Shown here: piece after piece, positions 52,625 through 62,635 of the stretch
Numbering within the stretch: position 1 is the stretch's first letter
Layout of the letters: each line of letters starts with the position of its first letter
From: Croceibacterium atlanticum
GTDB lineage: Bacteria; Pseudomonadota; Alphaproteobacteria; Sphingomonadales; Sphingomonadaceae
DNA length: 64,000 nucleotides
Direction of reading: 5' to 3'
Assembly: GCF_001008165.2 (NCBI RefSeq)
Contig: NZ_CP011452.2
Location: forward strand, 1,612,001 to 1,676,000
Position numbers and translations under genes: made by a program
Notes under the pieces: generated by a model
Database searches by the model: none
Seen by the model: only the letters and a program-made list of their open reading frames with translations
What the model was told of the DNA's origin: nothing

Positions 52625-53518
52625 ATGGACAGCTACCCCGCTCCGGCGCTCGCACTGGTCGAGCAAATGCGCAAGGCCGCAGCCGCCGAACCCGCGCGCG
52701 CCATCGCCTTTCAGGGCGCCCCGGGCGCCAATTCGCACCGTGCTGCGCTGGAATGGGCGCCCGAATGCCTGCCCCTGCCCTGTTTTTCCTTCGAGGATGC
52801 GCTGGAAGCGGTGAATGCCGGGCGCGCCGGCAGCGCGATCATTCCTATCGAAAATTCGCAGAATGGCCGCGTTGCGGATATTCATTTCCTTCTGCCGGAA
52901 AGCGGCCTGTCCATCGTGGGCGAATATTTCCTGCCGATTCATCACACGGTGATGGCTGTCGGCAAGGGACCGTTCAAGGCCGCCTACAGCCACCCGCAAG
53001 CGCTGGGGCAGACCCGATTCTGGCTGCGCGAACGCGGCATCATTCCCATGGCCTATGCCGACACGGCCGGCGCGGCGGCGCTGGTGAAGGAAATGGACGA
53101 TCCGGAAGTCTGCGCCATCGCGCCCAGCCTCGCCGCCGATCTGTACGGGCTGCAGGTCACCGATCGCGATATCGAGGATGCAGCGGACAACATGACGCGC
53201 TTCGTGATTCTTTCGCGCGAACAGATCGATCCGGCCACCCTGTCGGGCGAAACGGCCATGACGACCTTCATTTTCGAAGTGAAGAATATCCCCGCCGCCC
53301 TGTACAAGGCGCTGGGCGGTTTCGCGACCAATGGCGTGAACATGACCAAGCTGGAAAGCTATTACGAAGGCGCCAGCTTTGCCGCTTCGATGTTCTATGC
53401 CGATATCGTTGGCGCGCCGGGTGATCCGGCAGTGGACCGCGCGCTGGAAGAACTGGCCTTCCACTGCAAGGAATTGCGCATCTTGGGCAGCTACCGGCAA
53501 TCCCGCCCCCGCCCCTGA
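52625..53518 (+). CDS. pheA: Prephenate dehydratase
   Basis: A 297-residue monofunctional enzyme converting prephenate to phenylpyruvate for phenylalanine synthesis. Landmarks: AFQGAPGANSHRAALE, IPIENSQNGRVADIH, NMTRFVILSRE (the conserved TRF motif), then an ACT regulatory domain with NIPAALYKALGGFATNGVNMTKLES. No chorismate mutase domain is fused. It is divergent from the cytochrome gene over 115 bp. Confidence 0.95.
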   Translation: MDSYPAPALALVEQMRKAAAAEPARAIAFQGAPGANSHRAALEWAPECLPLPCFSFEDALEAVNAGRAGSAIIPIENSQNGRVADIHFLLPESGLSIVGEYFLPIHHTVMAVGKGPFKAAYSHPQALGQTRFWLRERGIIPMAYADTAGAAALVKEMDDPEVCAIAPSLAADLYGLQVTDRDIEDAADNMTRFVILSREQIDPATLSGETAMTTFIFEVKNIPAALYKALGGFATNGVNMTKLESYYEGASFAASMFYADIVGAPGDPAVDRALEELAFHCKELRILGSYRQSRPRP

Positions 53519-53581
53519 CCGCAGCGGCGGCCAGCCGGGCCAAGCTTGTTGCGCCCGCGACGCGCGCGTGCCACCAACAAT

Positions 53582-54256
53582 ATGGTGACGACGGGAACGG
53601 GGGAGATAGCTGGCCAGGGCGCCAATGGCGGCTTCACCCGGGACTGGGAAGCCATCCGTGCCAATGGCGATATCCAGTTTTCCCCGGTCGAAATCCCCCC
53701 TCCACCCGAAACGCCCGAATGGCTGAAATGGCTGGGCGAATTGCTCAGCCCGCTGGGCGAAGGACTGACGGCGCTGGGCCGCGCGCTCGGCCTGTCAGGC
53801 CCGGCGCTCCTGTGGATTCTCGCAACTATCGGTGCGGCACTGGCCGCATTGCTGATCTGGCGCCTCGCCTCCTCCGCCATGCGCCGGAAATCCGGGCAGG
53901 CCGCACGGGCAGAGCCTGACTGGACGCCCGATGCCCATCAGGCGCTGGGCCTGCTGGAGGATGCAGACCGGCTGGCTGCCCAGGGCCATTATGACGAAGC
54001 GGCCCATCTGCTGCTGCGGCGGAGCGTCGCCCAGATCGAGGCAGCCCGGCCGGGCCTGCTCGAACCGTCCAGCACGGCACGCGAAATCGCCGCCCTGCCC
54101 GCATTGCCCGACCGCGCGCGGCAAGCCTTCGGCACTATTGCCGAATGCGTGGAACGCAGCCTTTTCGCCCTGCGCAATCTTTCCGCCGAGGATTGGCAGA
54201 AAGCGCGCGCCGCCTATGCCGATTTCGCACTGGCCGATCAGGGCGCCGGATCATGA
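53582..54256 (+). CDS. DUF4129-like membrane protein of the MoxR cluster
   Basis: A 224-residue protein with one membrane helix (PALLWILATIGAALAALLIW) and a C-terminal cytoplasmic helical domain with DEAAHLLLRRSVAQIEA and ALRNLSAEDWQKARAAYADFA, as in DUF4129 proteins. ATG 53582 is chosen over the TTG at 53546. First gene of a six-gene run with overlapping or nearly overlapping ends. Confidence 0.72.
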   Translation: MVTTGTGEIAGQGANGGFTRDWEAIRANGDIQFSPVEIPPPPETPEWLKWLGELLSPLGEGLTALGRALGLSGPALLWILATIGAALAALLIWRLASSAMRRKSGQAARAEPDWTPDAHQALGLLEDADRLAAQGHYDEAAHLLLRRSVAQIEAARPGLLEPSSTAREIAALPALPDRARQAFGTIAECVERSLFALRNLSAEDWQKARAAYADFALADQGAGS

Positions 54257-55545
54257 GCCGCGCCGCCGGGCCTTTTCCCATGCGGGCCGTGTTGGGCCTG
54301 ATCGTGGGCGGCGGGGCCGTGTTCCTGCTGCTGCTCTATGCCATGGCGCAGGGATGGGATGGCGGAAGGGACGATAATGGCGGCGCCCATGCCGCGGCCA
54401 ATGGGCTGAACGGCTTTTCCGCACTCGCCGGATTGCTGGAACGGCGCGGCCATGAAGTCAGCCTGTCCCGCAGCCGTGCCCGGCTGGAAGACGATTCGCT
54501 GCTGGTGATCACGCCCCAGCATTCTTCCGATGCGGAAGATCTGGAAGAACTGATCGAAGGGCGCCGCTATATCGGGCCGACGCTGGTGATCCTGCCGAAA
54601 TGGCTGGCCGGGCCTGTTCCGCGCGAAGCGGATACCGACACCGGCCCCGGCTGGGTGCAACTTGCCGGCGCCATGCCCCCTTCATGGGCGAAGGATTTCG
54701 GCCCGCTGGGTCAGGAACCGGCCATCGAGCAATTCGCTTCGTGGCGCGGACTTGGGCTGGAAGGAACCCTGCCTGTGCCGGGCAAAGCGCAGGCCATCAA
54801 TTCATCCGCCATTGCCCCGCTGGTGGAAAATGAACTGCGCCGGACCTTCGCCGGATATTGGGACAATGGCGGATATTACCCGATACTGTCCGAACTTGCC
54901 GGCGAACGGCCCCTCTCCGATGAAGAGGTGGCAGAGCTGGACCAGGATGCCTGGCCGGTCGTGATCGTGGTCGAACCGGACCTGATGAACAATTATGGCC
55001 TGTCCGATCCGGCGCGTGCGGAACTGGCCGTGCGGCTGGTCGAAGCGACATTGGAAGATTACGACCTGCCGATCGTCTTCGACCTGACCATTGCCGGGCT
55101 GGGGCGCGCGGAAAACCTGCTGACGCTTGCCTTCACTCCGCCATTTCTTGCCGCGACACTGTGCCTGATACTGGCAACCCTGCTGATCGGCTGGCGCGGT
55201 TTCCGCCGTTTCGGCCCGCCCATTGCGGAAGCTCCCGCCCAGGCGCGGGGTAAACGGCAGCTGGCCCGCAACGGCGCGGCATTGGTGGAACGCGCAAGGC
55301 GGTTGCACCTGCTCGGCCCGCCATATGCGGCAATGATCGGCAGGCGCATCGCCCGCGATCTGGGCATTCGCGCAACGGATCCACTGGCGCGGGAACAGGC
55401 CATCGAAAACATGCTGCAACGGCGCGGCATGGCAGACACGAACTATGTCGCGCAGGCAGAGGCGCTGCGCCGCGCAAGAAAGCCGGGCGAATTGCTGCGT
55501 GCGGCCGCCGCACTCAGGACTATCGAAAGGACGCTTGAACAATGA
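54253..55545 (+). CDS. DUF4350-like membrane protein of the MoxR cluster
   Basis: A 430-residue protein with helices near the N-terminus and around residues 295-315. The region between ([21 protein letters not shown], then [21 protein letters not shown]) is the DUF4350 fold that resembles a glutamine amidotransferase-like sensor domain. It lies outside the membrane. ATGA overlap with the previous gene and the moxR gene. Function unknown. Confidence 0.78.
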   Translation: MSRAAGPFPMRAVLGLIVGGGAVFLLLLYAMAQGWDGGRDDNGGAHAAANGLNGFSALAGLLERRGHEVSLSRSRARLEDDSLLVITPQHSSDAEDLEELIEGRRYIGPTLVILPKWLAGPVPREADTDTGPGWVQLAGAMPPSWAKDFGPLGQEPAIEQFASWRGLGLEGTLPVPGKAQAINSSAIAPLVENELRRTFAGYWDNGGYYPILSELAGERPLSDEEVAELDQDAWPVVIVVEPDLMNNYGLSDPARAELAVRLVEATLEDYDLPIVFDLTIAGLGRAENLLTLAFTPPFLAATLCLILATLLIGWRGFRRFGPPIAEAPAQARGKRQLARNGAALVERARRLHLLGPPYAAMIGRRIARDLGIRATDPLAREQAIENMLQRRGMADTNYVAQAEALRRARKPGELLRAAAALRTIERTLEQ

Positions 55546-56504
55546 CCATGTCGCTGGACGAAACCCGTGCGCTGGCCGAATCCATCCGTGCTGAAATCCG
55601 CAAGGCGATCGTCGGCCAGGATCAGACGGTGGAACATCTGCTGATTGCGCTGGTGGCGCAGGGCCATGTGCTGCTGGAAGGCCCGCCCGGCACGGCCAAG
55701 ACCCTGCTGGCGCAATGCTTCGCCGCCGCGACGGGGATGGAATTCGGCCGCATCCAGTTCACGCCAGACCTGTTGCCGGGCGATATTCTCGGTTCCAACC
55801 TGTTCAATTTCCAGACCAGCCAGTTCACGCTGACACGCGGGCCGATCTTCCGCGAATTGCTGCTGGCGGATGAAATCAACCGCACCCCGCCCAAGACGCA
55901 GGCGGCCCTGCTGGAGGCGATGCAGGAACGCAAGGTGACGCTGGACGGGGAAACCCACGCCCTGTCGGACCACTTCATGGTGGTGGCAACGCAGAACCCG
56001 ATCGAGAACCAGGGCGTCTATCCCCTGCCCGAAGCGCAGCTGGACAGGTTCCTGTTCAAGCTGCTCGTCCCCTATCCCACGGCCGAGGAAGAGGCCGCAA
56101 TCGTCAAACGCTTCGGCGAACGCAGCGGCCCGGCCCGTCCGGCGGAATTCGGCATCACCGCCGTCGCCGATGCCGCCTCTCTCGGCCAGGCGCAGGAAGC
56201 GGTGAAGATCGTCAGGCTATCCGACGATGTGATCAATTACACGGTCGCGCTGGTGCGGGCGACGCGCGAAAGCAGCGATATCGCCAGCGGCGCCTCCCCC
56301 CGAGCGGCGGTGCTGCTGGCCAATGCCGCGCGTGCCCGCGCCGCATTGCATGGCCGCGATTACGTGCTGCCTGACGATGTGAAGGCGCTATCCACCGCGA
56401 CATTGCGGCACCGCCTGCTGCTATCCCCCGCGGCCGAGATCGAAGGGCGGCAGGTGGAAGACCTGGTGGCCGGTCTGGTCGAACAGACAGAAGCGCCGAA
56501 ATAG
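55542..56504 (+). CDS. MoxR-family AAA+ ATPase
   Basis: A 320-residue AAA+ chaperone: Walker [10 protein letters not shown], Walker [10 protein letters not shown], sensor 1 in [13 protein letters not shown], Arg finger in [12 protein letters not shown], and the C-terminal lid. MoxR proteins work with a VWA/DUF58 partner to mature or remodel other proteins; the partner here is the next gene. Overlaps the DUF4350 gene by 4 nt. Confidence 0.93.
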   Translation: MTMSLDETRALAESIRAEIRKAIVGQDQTVEHLLIALVAQGHVLLEGPPGTAKTLLAQCFAAATGMEFGRIQFTPDLLPGDILGSNLFNFQTSQFTLTRGPIFRELLLADEINRTPPKTQAALLEAMQERKVTLDGETHALSDHFMVVATQNPIENQGVYPLPEAQLDRFLFKLLVPYPTAEEEAAIVKRFGERSGPARPAEFGITAVADAASLGQAQEAVKIVRLSDDVINYTVALVRATRESSDIASGASPRAAVLLANAARARAALHGRDYVLPDDVKALSTATLRHRLLLSPAAEIEGRQVEDLVAGLVEQTEAPK

Positions 56505-56518
56505 GGCCACCGCCGGTA

Positions 56519-57844
56519 GTGAAAGCCCCCATCGTCCCCTCGGCCCGCGCGCTGGTGATGCTGGCGCTGTTCGCGCCCATCGCCGTGGTCATCGCCGCCA
56601 TCGCCCCGCAGGCATGGCTGCTGCCGCCACTGGCCGGGCTGGGGCTGGTCCTGCTGGTGATGGTGGACGGGCTGCTGGCAGGACGACTGGCAGATATGAC
56701 GCTGGACGTGCCGGAAGATGCGGAAATCGGGCAGCCAGTGCCGATCTCCCTCCTTGCCGAATTTTCAGGCCATATTTCGGGCCTGCCGGAAGCGGCGCTG
56801 GGTTTCGAACCGCGCCTGGGGGAAAGCGGCGCGGCGAATTTCCCCCTTAGCCCCGCAGCAACAGACAGCATCTGGTCCGGCGAGATGCAGCTCACCCCGA
56901 TGCGCCGCGGCACTGGCCAATTGCACGATCTCTGGCTGCGCTGGCCGGGCCCGTTGCGGCTGGCCTGGCGGCAGGCCCATCGCGCGCTGGACAACGAAAT
57001 CCGCATCTGGCCCGATCTCAGCCCGGTCCGCTCCCCGGTATTGCAGGCCTTCATGCGCGATGCGCAATTCGGCATCGTGGCGAGGCGCATTCGCGGCGAA
57101 GGCACGCAATTCGAAGCGCTCAGCGAATATGAAGCCGGGATGGATCGCCGCCGGATCGACTGGAAGGCCAGCGCGCGGCACACAAGGCTCTATGCCCGCG
57201 AGAACGAGGCGGAGCGGGATAACCAGATCGTTTTTGCCTTCGATTGCGGCAGTTCCATGTGCGAGCCGGTGGACCGCCTGCCAAGGATAGATCGGGCCGT
57301 CTCGGCCGCCCTCACCGCCGCTTATGTCGCGCTGAAGGGTGGGGACAAGGTCGCGCTGTTCGGCTTTGCCGACAAGCCGGAATTGCTGACCCCTTTCGCA
57401 ACCGAACCGCGCGCCTTCCACCGGCTGCAAGTGGCGGCCGCCGGGCTGGATTATCATGCGCGTGAACCCAATTTCACGCTCGCCCTCGCAACGCTGGCGG
57501 CCCGGCTGAAGCGCCGGTCCCTGATCGTGCTGTTTTCCGATTTCACCGATCCGACTTCGGCCGAACTGATGGTGGAAAGCGTGGAACGGCTGGTGCGCCA
57601 TCATCTGGTGATATTCGTGACGATGGAAGACAGCGAATTGTCCGCCCTTTCGCGGGCGGAGCCGGACAGGCTGAGCGATCTTGCCACCGCCGTGGCCGCC
57701 GAAGGGCTGGCCCGCCAACGCGCGCTGGTGCTGCAGAAATTGCGGCGGCTGGGCGTCGACGTGATAGAGGCGCCGTGGCAGGTTATCGGCTATCAGCTGA
57801 TAGATCGCTATCTCGCGACCAAGCGGGCGGAGGCGATCGGCTGA
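56519..57844 (+). CDS. DUF58 (VWA-like) protein, MoxR partner
   Basis: A 441-residue protein with two N-terminal helices and a DUF58 domain (FEALSEYEAGMDRRRIDWKASAR is the diagnostic segment) leading into a VWA fold with the MIDAS-like DCGSSM. Starts with GTG at 56519, 14 nt after moxR. Its stop overlaps the next start (TGATG). Presumed adaptor between MoxR and its client. Confidence 0.9.
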   Translation: MKAPIVPSARALVMLALFAPIAVVIAAIAPQAWLLPPLAGLGLVLLVMVDGLLAGRLADMTLDVPEDAEIGQPVPISLLAEFSGHISGLPEAALGFEPRLGESGAANFPLSPAATDSIWSGEMQLTPMRRGTGQLHDLWLRWPGPLRLAWRQAHRALDNEIRIWPDLSPVRSPVLQAFMRDAQFGIVARRIRGEGTQFEALSEYEAGMDRRRIDWKASARHTRLYARENEAERDNQIVFAFDCGSSMCEPVDRLPRIDRAVSAALTAAYVALKGGDKVALFGFADKPELLTPFATEPRAFHRLQVAAAGLDYHAREPNFTLALATLAARLKRRSLIVLFSDFTDPTSAELMVESVERLVRHHLVIFVTMEDSELSALSRAEPDRLSDLATAVAAEGLARQRALVLQKLRRLGVDVIEAPWQVIGYQLIDRYLATKRAEAIG

Positions 57845-58905
57845 TGGTTTTCCCCGGCATCCCCCTGTTCCGCAAGGCGGCGATCGAAACGCCGCCCGAT
57901 ATCGAAGCGGCCAGCCTGCGGTCGGACAAGTTCCGGCTGGAGCGCGAAGGCGATTGGCGGCGGCTGGAAGCCATTGTCGTGGAACTGGAAAAAGGCCGTT
58001 TGCGGCGGATCCCGGACGAGGATTTGCTCGCCCTGCCCGTCCTTTATCGCCAGGCCGCCTCCAGCCTTTCCGTCGCGCGGGAGACATCGCTCGACGCGGG
58101 AACGCTGGCCTATCTCGAATCGCTGGTCCGCCGCGCCTGGTTCCAGGTCTATGGCACGCGCACCAGTTTCATCGCCTGGCTGCGCGATTTCCTGTTCGGC
58201 GGCTGGAGCGCGGCCGTGCGCACGCTGTGGCTCGACATCTGCATCGCTCTCGCCGTGATGATCGCGGGATCGGTGGTCGGCTGGCTGCTCGTCGCGCGCG
58301 ACAGCGAATGGTATTACGCCCTCGTCCCCGGTCAGTTCGCCGACACACGCCGCCCCGGCGCATCGCGCGAAGTCCTGCAGGAAGCGTTGCAGGGCACCGA
58401 CAGCGGAGAGGGGCTGAGCGTTTTTGCCGCCTATCTCTTTTCCAACAATTCCGCCGTTTCGATCATGGCTTTCGCGCTGGGCTTTGCCTTCGGCATCCCG
58501 ACCTTGCTGCTGCTGGTCTATAATATGGCGGTGCTGGGCGCGATGATGTGGGTCTTCGCGCAAGCGGGGCTGCATTGGGAATTTGCCGCCTGGCTGTCCG
58601 TCCATGGCACGACAGAGATATTCGCGATCCTGCTGGCGGGTGCGGCCGGAATGCATATCGGCCGTGCCATGGCGTTTCCGGGGCAACGATCGATCCTTGC
58701 AGCGGCGGCCACCAGCGGACGGCGCGCCGCGCAAATCATGGCCGGTGTCGTTCTGATGCTGGTGATAGCGGGCCTGCTGGAAGGCTATGCCCGGCAATTG
58801 GTGGACGATCCATGGGCCCGGGCCGCGATCGGCGGAACGGTGCTGCTGTTCTGGCTGGCCTATTTCATCGCCTTGCGCGGGCGCGGCGAGGAGTCGCAGG
58901 CATGA
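57844..58905 (+). CDS. SpoIIM-like (stage II sporulation M family) membrane protein
   Basis: A 353-residue protein with about six helices: GWSAAVRTLWLDICIALAVMIAGSVVG, then SNNSAVSIMAFALGFAFGIPTLLLLVYN, and WLSVHGTTEIFAILLAGAAGMHIGRAM, the last being the family signature. Despite the name the family is widespread in non-sporulating bacteria and often accompanies MoxR and RDD genes. TGATG overlap with the DUF58 gene and ATGA overlap with the RDD gene. Confidence 0.87.
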   Translation: MVFPGIPLFRKAAIETPPDIEAASLRSDKFRLEREGDWRRLEAIVVELEKGRLRRIPDEDLLALPVLYRQAASSLSVARETSLDAGTLAYLESLVRRAWFQVYGTRTSFIAWLRDFLFGGWSAAVRTLWLDICIALAVMIAGSVVGWLLVARDSEWYYALVPGQFADTRRPGASREVLQEALQGTDSGEGLSVFAAYLFSNNSAVSIMAFALGFAFGIPTLLLLVYNMAVLGAMMWVFAQAGLHWEFAAWLSVHGTTEIFAILLAGAAGMHIGRAMAFPGQRSILAAAATSGRRAAQIMAGVVLMLVIAGLLEGYARQLVDDPWARAAIGGTVLLFWLAYFIALRGRGEESQA

Positions 58906-59795
58906 CCGCCGTGACCGCCAGGAAGCGCGACGTGAAGCGGGACCGCCAGCTCATCACGCCGGAAGGGATAGCCCTGCCGCTGAGCATTGCCAGCCGCGGC
59001 GCGCGCGCGGGCGCGCTGCTGCTCGATCTCGTGCTGATCGTGACGGTGGTTTTCGTGGTCCTCGTCGCCCTGCTGTTCGTGACGGACGGAGCGGTGTTCG
59101 CCACCGGAACCGCTGCGGAAAACCCGGCGGTGGAACTGTTGCTGGTGCTGATCATATTGCTGCTGTTCCTGGCCCGTTTCGGTTATTTCCTGTGGTTCGA
59201 ACTGGGCCCGCGCGGCGCAACACCGGGCAAGCGCGCATTGGGAATCAGGGTTGCGGCCCGCCCCGGATCGGGCGGAGACGGGCGGCTGACGGCAGAAGCC
59301 GTGATTGCCCGTAACCTTATGCGGGACATGGAAGTGTTCCTGCCCGCCACCTTCCTGCTTTCCGGGCAGGCCGGGATGGGCATCACCGGCATCGCCACCT
59401 TCATCTGGCTGGGCATTTTCACGCTGTTTCCCTTCTTCAATCGCGACAATCTGCGCGCCGGGGATCTGATCGCCGGAACCTGGGTGGTGGAAGTGGACAA
59501 GATACAGCTGCCCCAGGCCATGTCGGTTGCGGAAGACCGTTCGCAGATTTTTCACTTCGGCGAGGCGGAACTGGCCGTTTATGGCGAGCATGAATTGCAG
59601 GTGCTGGAAGACGTGCTGCGCGCCAACCGGCCGGAAGCGATGCGGCAAGTGATGGAAGCGATCTGCCGCAAGATCGGCTGGGAAGCCGGCGCCGGCCATG
59701 AACGTGAATTCCTGGAAGCCTTCTACGCCGCCCTGCGCGCCCGGCTGGAAAGCAATATGCGCTTCGGCAAGCGCAAGCGGGACAAGTTCAGCTAG
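58902..59795 (+). CDS. RDD-family membrane protein
   Basis: A 297-residue protein with the RDD domain: SRGARAGALLLDLVLI (Arg/Asp), FELGPRGATPGKRALGIRV and DLIAGTWVV. After about residue 200 it has a soluble, charged domain. Last gene of the MoxR cluster. Some RDD proteins act in sodium or proton exchange, but here the role is not known. Confidence 0.88.
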   Translation: MTAVTARKRDVKRDRQLITPEGIALPLSIASRGARAGALLLDLVLIVTVVFVVLVALLFVTDGAVFATGTAAENPAVELLLVLIILLLFLARFGYFLWFELGPRGATPGKRALGIRVAARPGSGGDGRLTAEAVIARNLMRDMEVFLPATFLLSGQAGMGITGIATFIWLGIFTLFPFFNRDNLRAGDLIAGTWVVEVDKIQLPQAMSVAEDRSQIFHFGEAELAVYGEHELQVLEDVLRANRPEAMRQVMEAICRKIGWEAGAGHEREFLEAFYAALRARLESNMRFGKRKRDKFS

Positions 59796-59850
59796 GCCGT
59801 GCCATCTGGCCGGGCTTGCCAGCATGGCCAAGCCGTAGCAAATCCCGGAC

Positions 59851-60315
59851 ATGCCCGATTATCGCATCACGCCAGACGATCTTGCGGGGGAGCCCGTTCG
59901 CGAATTGCTGGCATTCCACCTGGCGGAAATGCATCGCTGGTCGCCTGCCTGCAAGGTGCACGCAATGCCGGTGGATCGGTTGCGTCAGCCCGACATCAGC
60001 TTCTTCAGCGCGTGGGACGGGGGCGACCTGGCCGCTGTCGGCGCCCTCAAGCATATTGACGGGACACGCGGAGAGCTGAAATCCATGCGCGCCGCCCCTG
60101 CCCTGCGCGGCAAGGGCGCCGGTCAGGCCATATTGCTGCATCTGATGGATGAAGCCCGGCGGCGCGGCTATCGCTGGCTGGGGCTGGAAACCGGGCGGCC
60201 GGAACCGTTCCGGCCAGCTATCGCGCTCTATACCAAGCATGGTTTCGCCGAATGCGAACCCTTTGGCGATTACGTATCGGACGATTTCTCCCTCTGCATG
60301 GCACGGGATCTGTAA
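59851..60315 (+). CDS. GNAT-family N-acetyltransferase
   Basis: A 154-residue acetyltransferase with acetyl-CoA loop APALRGKGAGQAILLHLMDEARRRG and the segment PFRPAIALYTKHGFAECEPFGDY typical of YedL/PanZ-like small GNATs. Substrate unknown. Followed after 4 bp by a second GNAT gene. Confidence 0.87.
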   Translation: MPDYRITPDDLAGEPVRELLAFHLAEMHRWSPACKVHAMPVDRLRQPDISFFSAWDGGDLAAVGALKHIDGTRGELKSMRAAPALRGKGAGQAILLHLMDEARRRGYRWLGLETGRPEPFRPAIALYTKHGFAECEPFGDYVSDDFSLCMARDL

Positions 60316-60319
60316 ACCG

Positions 60320-60838
60320 ATGGAACTGCGCCCCGCCACGCCCGATGATGCCCCTGCGCTCGCCCTCTTCGCCCGCAATGCCTTCCACGCCGCTTTCGGC
60401 CATCTCTACAAGCCAGCAGATCTGGCCGCGTTTTTCGCCGATGCGCGCAGCGAAGAACGATACCGGGCCGACATCGCGGACCCGGCGAAGCGGATACAGC
60501 TTGCCATCGAAGACGGGCGGATCGCCGCCTATGCGCTGATCGTGCTGGGAGAAGGCATTGCGGAACGGCCCGCCCCGCAACCAGTGCGGCCGGTCTTCCT
60601 CAGCCAGCTTTATTGCGCGCGGGAAACCACCGGGAAGGGCATTGGTGCCGCCCTGCTGGACTGGGCCATTGCCCAGGCGCGGGAATGGGGCGCCGATGCC
60701 ATGCAATTATCGGTTTTCAGCGAGAATTTCGGTGCCCAGCGTTTCTATCGCCGCCATGGGTTCGATCATGTGGCCGATATCGATTACTGGGTCGGCGACC
60801 ACCGGGATGACGAATTCCTCTATGAATTGCGGCTCTGA
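60320..60838 (+). CDS. GNAT-family N-acetyltransferase
   Basis: A 172-residue acetyltransferase: SQLYCARETTGKGIGAALLDWAIAQAREWG forms the acetyl-CoA site and VFSENFGAQRFYRRHGFDHV the C-terminal strand region. It differs clearly from the GNAT before it, so the pair is not a recent duplication. Its 3' end overlaps the convergent kefC-like gene by 19 nt. Confidence 0.87.
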   Translation: MELRPATPDDAPALALFARNAFHAAFGHLYKPADLAAFFADARSEERYRADIADPAKRIQLAIEDGRIAAYALIVLGEGIAERPAPQPVRPVFLSQLYCARETTGKGIGAALLDWAIAQAREWGADAMQLSVFSENFGAQRFYRRHGFDHVADIDYWVGDHRDDEFLYELRL

Positions 60839-62607
60839 TCCGCATCCTCCCCGCGCAATTGCGGCTGGGTCAGCATGATGTCCCGCGCGGCGTAGAGATC
60901 GCCTTCTTCCGACTGCCGCAGCAATCTTTCCTTGTCGCGGTTGCGATAGATGCTGACGGCGTCTTCTATCTGCTTTTCGGACAGGCCCAGCCGGTCCAGC
61001 GCCATGCGGGCCATGCGCAGGGCGGATTCGAACACTTCACGCATCACGAATTCGGCACCGCTGCCATGCAGCTTCATCACGCTGCGCCGGTCAAAGGCGC
61101 GGACATAAATGGCGGCATTGGGAAAATGTTCGCGCATCGCGCTGACCAGATCGGGCTCCACCTGATCGCGATCGATGCAGAACATGATCACCTGTGCCTG
61201 CGCCGCGCCGGCCTGGCGCAGCAGATCCATGCGCGTGCCATCGCCGAAATAGACCTGCGCCCCGAATTCGCGCGCGGTGTCGATCATGCCCACGTCCCGG
61301 TCGATCAGGGTCACGTCGATCCCGCCCGCCATCAGCGTCTGCGCCACGGTCTGGCCGAAGCGGCCATAGCCGACGACCAGCGCATTGGCCGTCTGGTCGC
61401 TGGGGCCTTCGCGGCTCGCTTCCGCCTTCTTGCCGCCGGGGCGCCTGATGCGGTTATTGGCCATCATCAGGAAAGGCGTGGTTGCCATGGACAGGGTTAT
61501 GACGGCGCCGAACACGCTGGCCGCGCTGTCCCTGATCAGCAGCGCATCCTGCGCCTGGGCGAAAAGGACAAAGCCGAATTCACCGCCCTGGCTGAGCAAC
61601 AGGCCGAGAGCGAGTGCGCCCCGCCAGCCCATCTTGAATGCGAGAGCAAGTACGAAGATGACGGACGCCTTCACCGCGATCAGCCCGAAGGCCATGCTGA
61701 ATACGAAAAGCGGCCTTTCGGCGATCGCCCCGAGATCCAGCATCATGCCCACGCCAAGGAAGAACAGGCCCAGCAGGATCGACCGGAACGGTTCCACATC
61801 CGCCTCCAGCTCGTGCCGATAGGGCGTGTCGGACAGCATGACCCCGGCAACAAATGCGCCAAGGGCGGGCGATACGCCGATCTGTTCCATCAATGCCGCT
61901 GCTGCGACGACGGTGAACAGCGCGGCGACGACGAACAATTCCCGCTCCCCCAATCCGCCGATCAGGCCGAAAAGCGGACGGATGATGAAACGGCCCGCGG
62001 CAATCAGGCCCACCAGCGCCGCCACGGTCAGCAATGCCAGCACCCAGCCGGCGGGGCCTTCCAGATCGGCGGGGTTCCGGCTCAGTGCCGCAACGATCGT
62101 GATCAGCGGTATTATCGACAGATCCTGGAACAGCAGGATCGCGAAGGCCCGTTCCCCAAACGGCGTGCGCAGGCGCCCTGCCGATTGCAGCATCGGCAGA
62201 ACCTGGGCGGTGGATGACAGGGCAAGCGGCAGGCCCAGGGCAATTGCAGCCGCCAGTGTGAAGCTGGTGGTCAGCTGGAGCATGACGATCAGGCCGATCC
62301 CGCACAGCGCCACCTGCAACAGGCCAAGCCCGAAAATCTCCCGCTTCATCCGCCACAGCCGGCCCGGATTCAGTTCCAGCCCGACAATGAACAGCAGCAG
62401 GACAATGCCCAGTTCCGCGAAGGATACGATCTCCTCCGCATCTCCGACCAGGCCGAGAACCTGCGGCCCGACCAGCGCCCCCGCGACAAGATAGCCCAGC
62501 GTGGCACCCAGCCCCATCCGCCGGAACAGCAGCACCGAAGCCAGCGCGAAGCCGAGCAGGATGAAACCGTCGATCAGCACATGCGCGCCTGCCGTTTCTT
62601 CCATCAC
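60820..62607 (-). CDS. KefB/KefC-like monovalent cation:proton antiporter
   Basis: A 595-residue CPA2 antiporter: 12 or so helices (residues 1-385; FAELGIVLLLFIVGLELNP, SSTAQVLPML, GVSPALGAFVAGVMLSDTPYRHELEADVEPFRSILLGLFFLGVGMM) followed by a TrkA-N nucleotide-binding domain (ALVVGYGRFGQTVAQTLMAGG). Likely potassium efflux under glutathione or NAD control. No kefF/kefG ancillary gene is adjacent. Confidence 0.9.
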   Translation of the reverse strand: MMEETAGAHVLIDGFILLGFALASVLLFRRMGLGATLGYLVAGALVGPQVLGLVGDAEEIVSFAELGIVLLLFIVGLELNPGRLWRMKREIFGLGLLQVALCGIGLIVMLQLTTSFTLAAAIALGLPLALSSTAQVLPMLQSAGRLRTPFGERAFAILLFQDLSIIPLITIVAALSRNPADLEGPAGWVLALLTVAALVGLIAAGRFIIRPLFGLIGGLGERELFVVAALFTVVAAAALMEQIGVSPALGAFVAGVMLSDTPYRHELEADVEPFRSILLGLFFLGVGMMLDLGAIAERPLFVFSMAFGLIAVKASVIFVLALAFKMGWRGALALGLLLSQGGEFGFVLFAQAQDALLIRDSAASVFGAVITLSMATTPFLMMANNRIRRPGGKKAEASREGPSDQTANALVVGYGRFGQTVAQTLMAGGIDVTLIDRDVGMIDTAREFGAQVYFGDGTRMDLLRQAGAAQAQVIMFCIDRDQVEPDLVSAMREHFPNAAIYVRAFDRRSVMKLHGSGAEFVMREVFESALRMARMALDRLGLSEKQIEDAVSIYRNRDKERLLRQSEEGDLYAARDIMLTQPQLRGEDADQSRNS

Positions 62608-62635
62608 CGCACCTCCATGCGCCGGGGCGCCGCTG

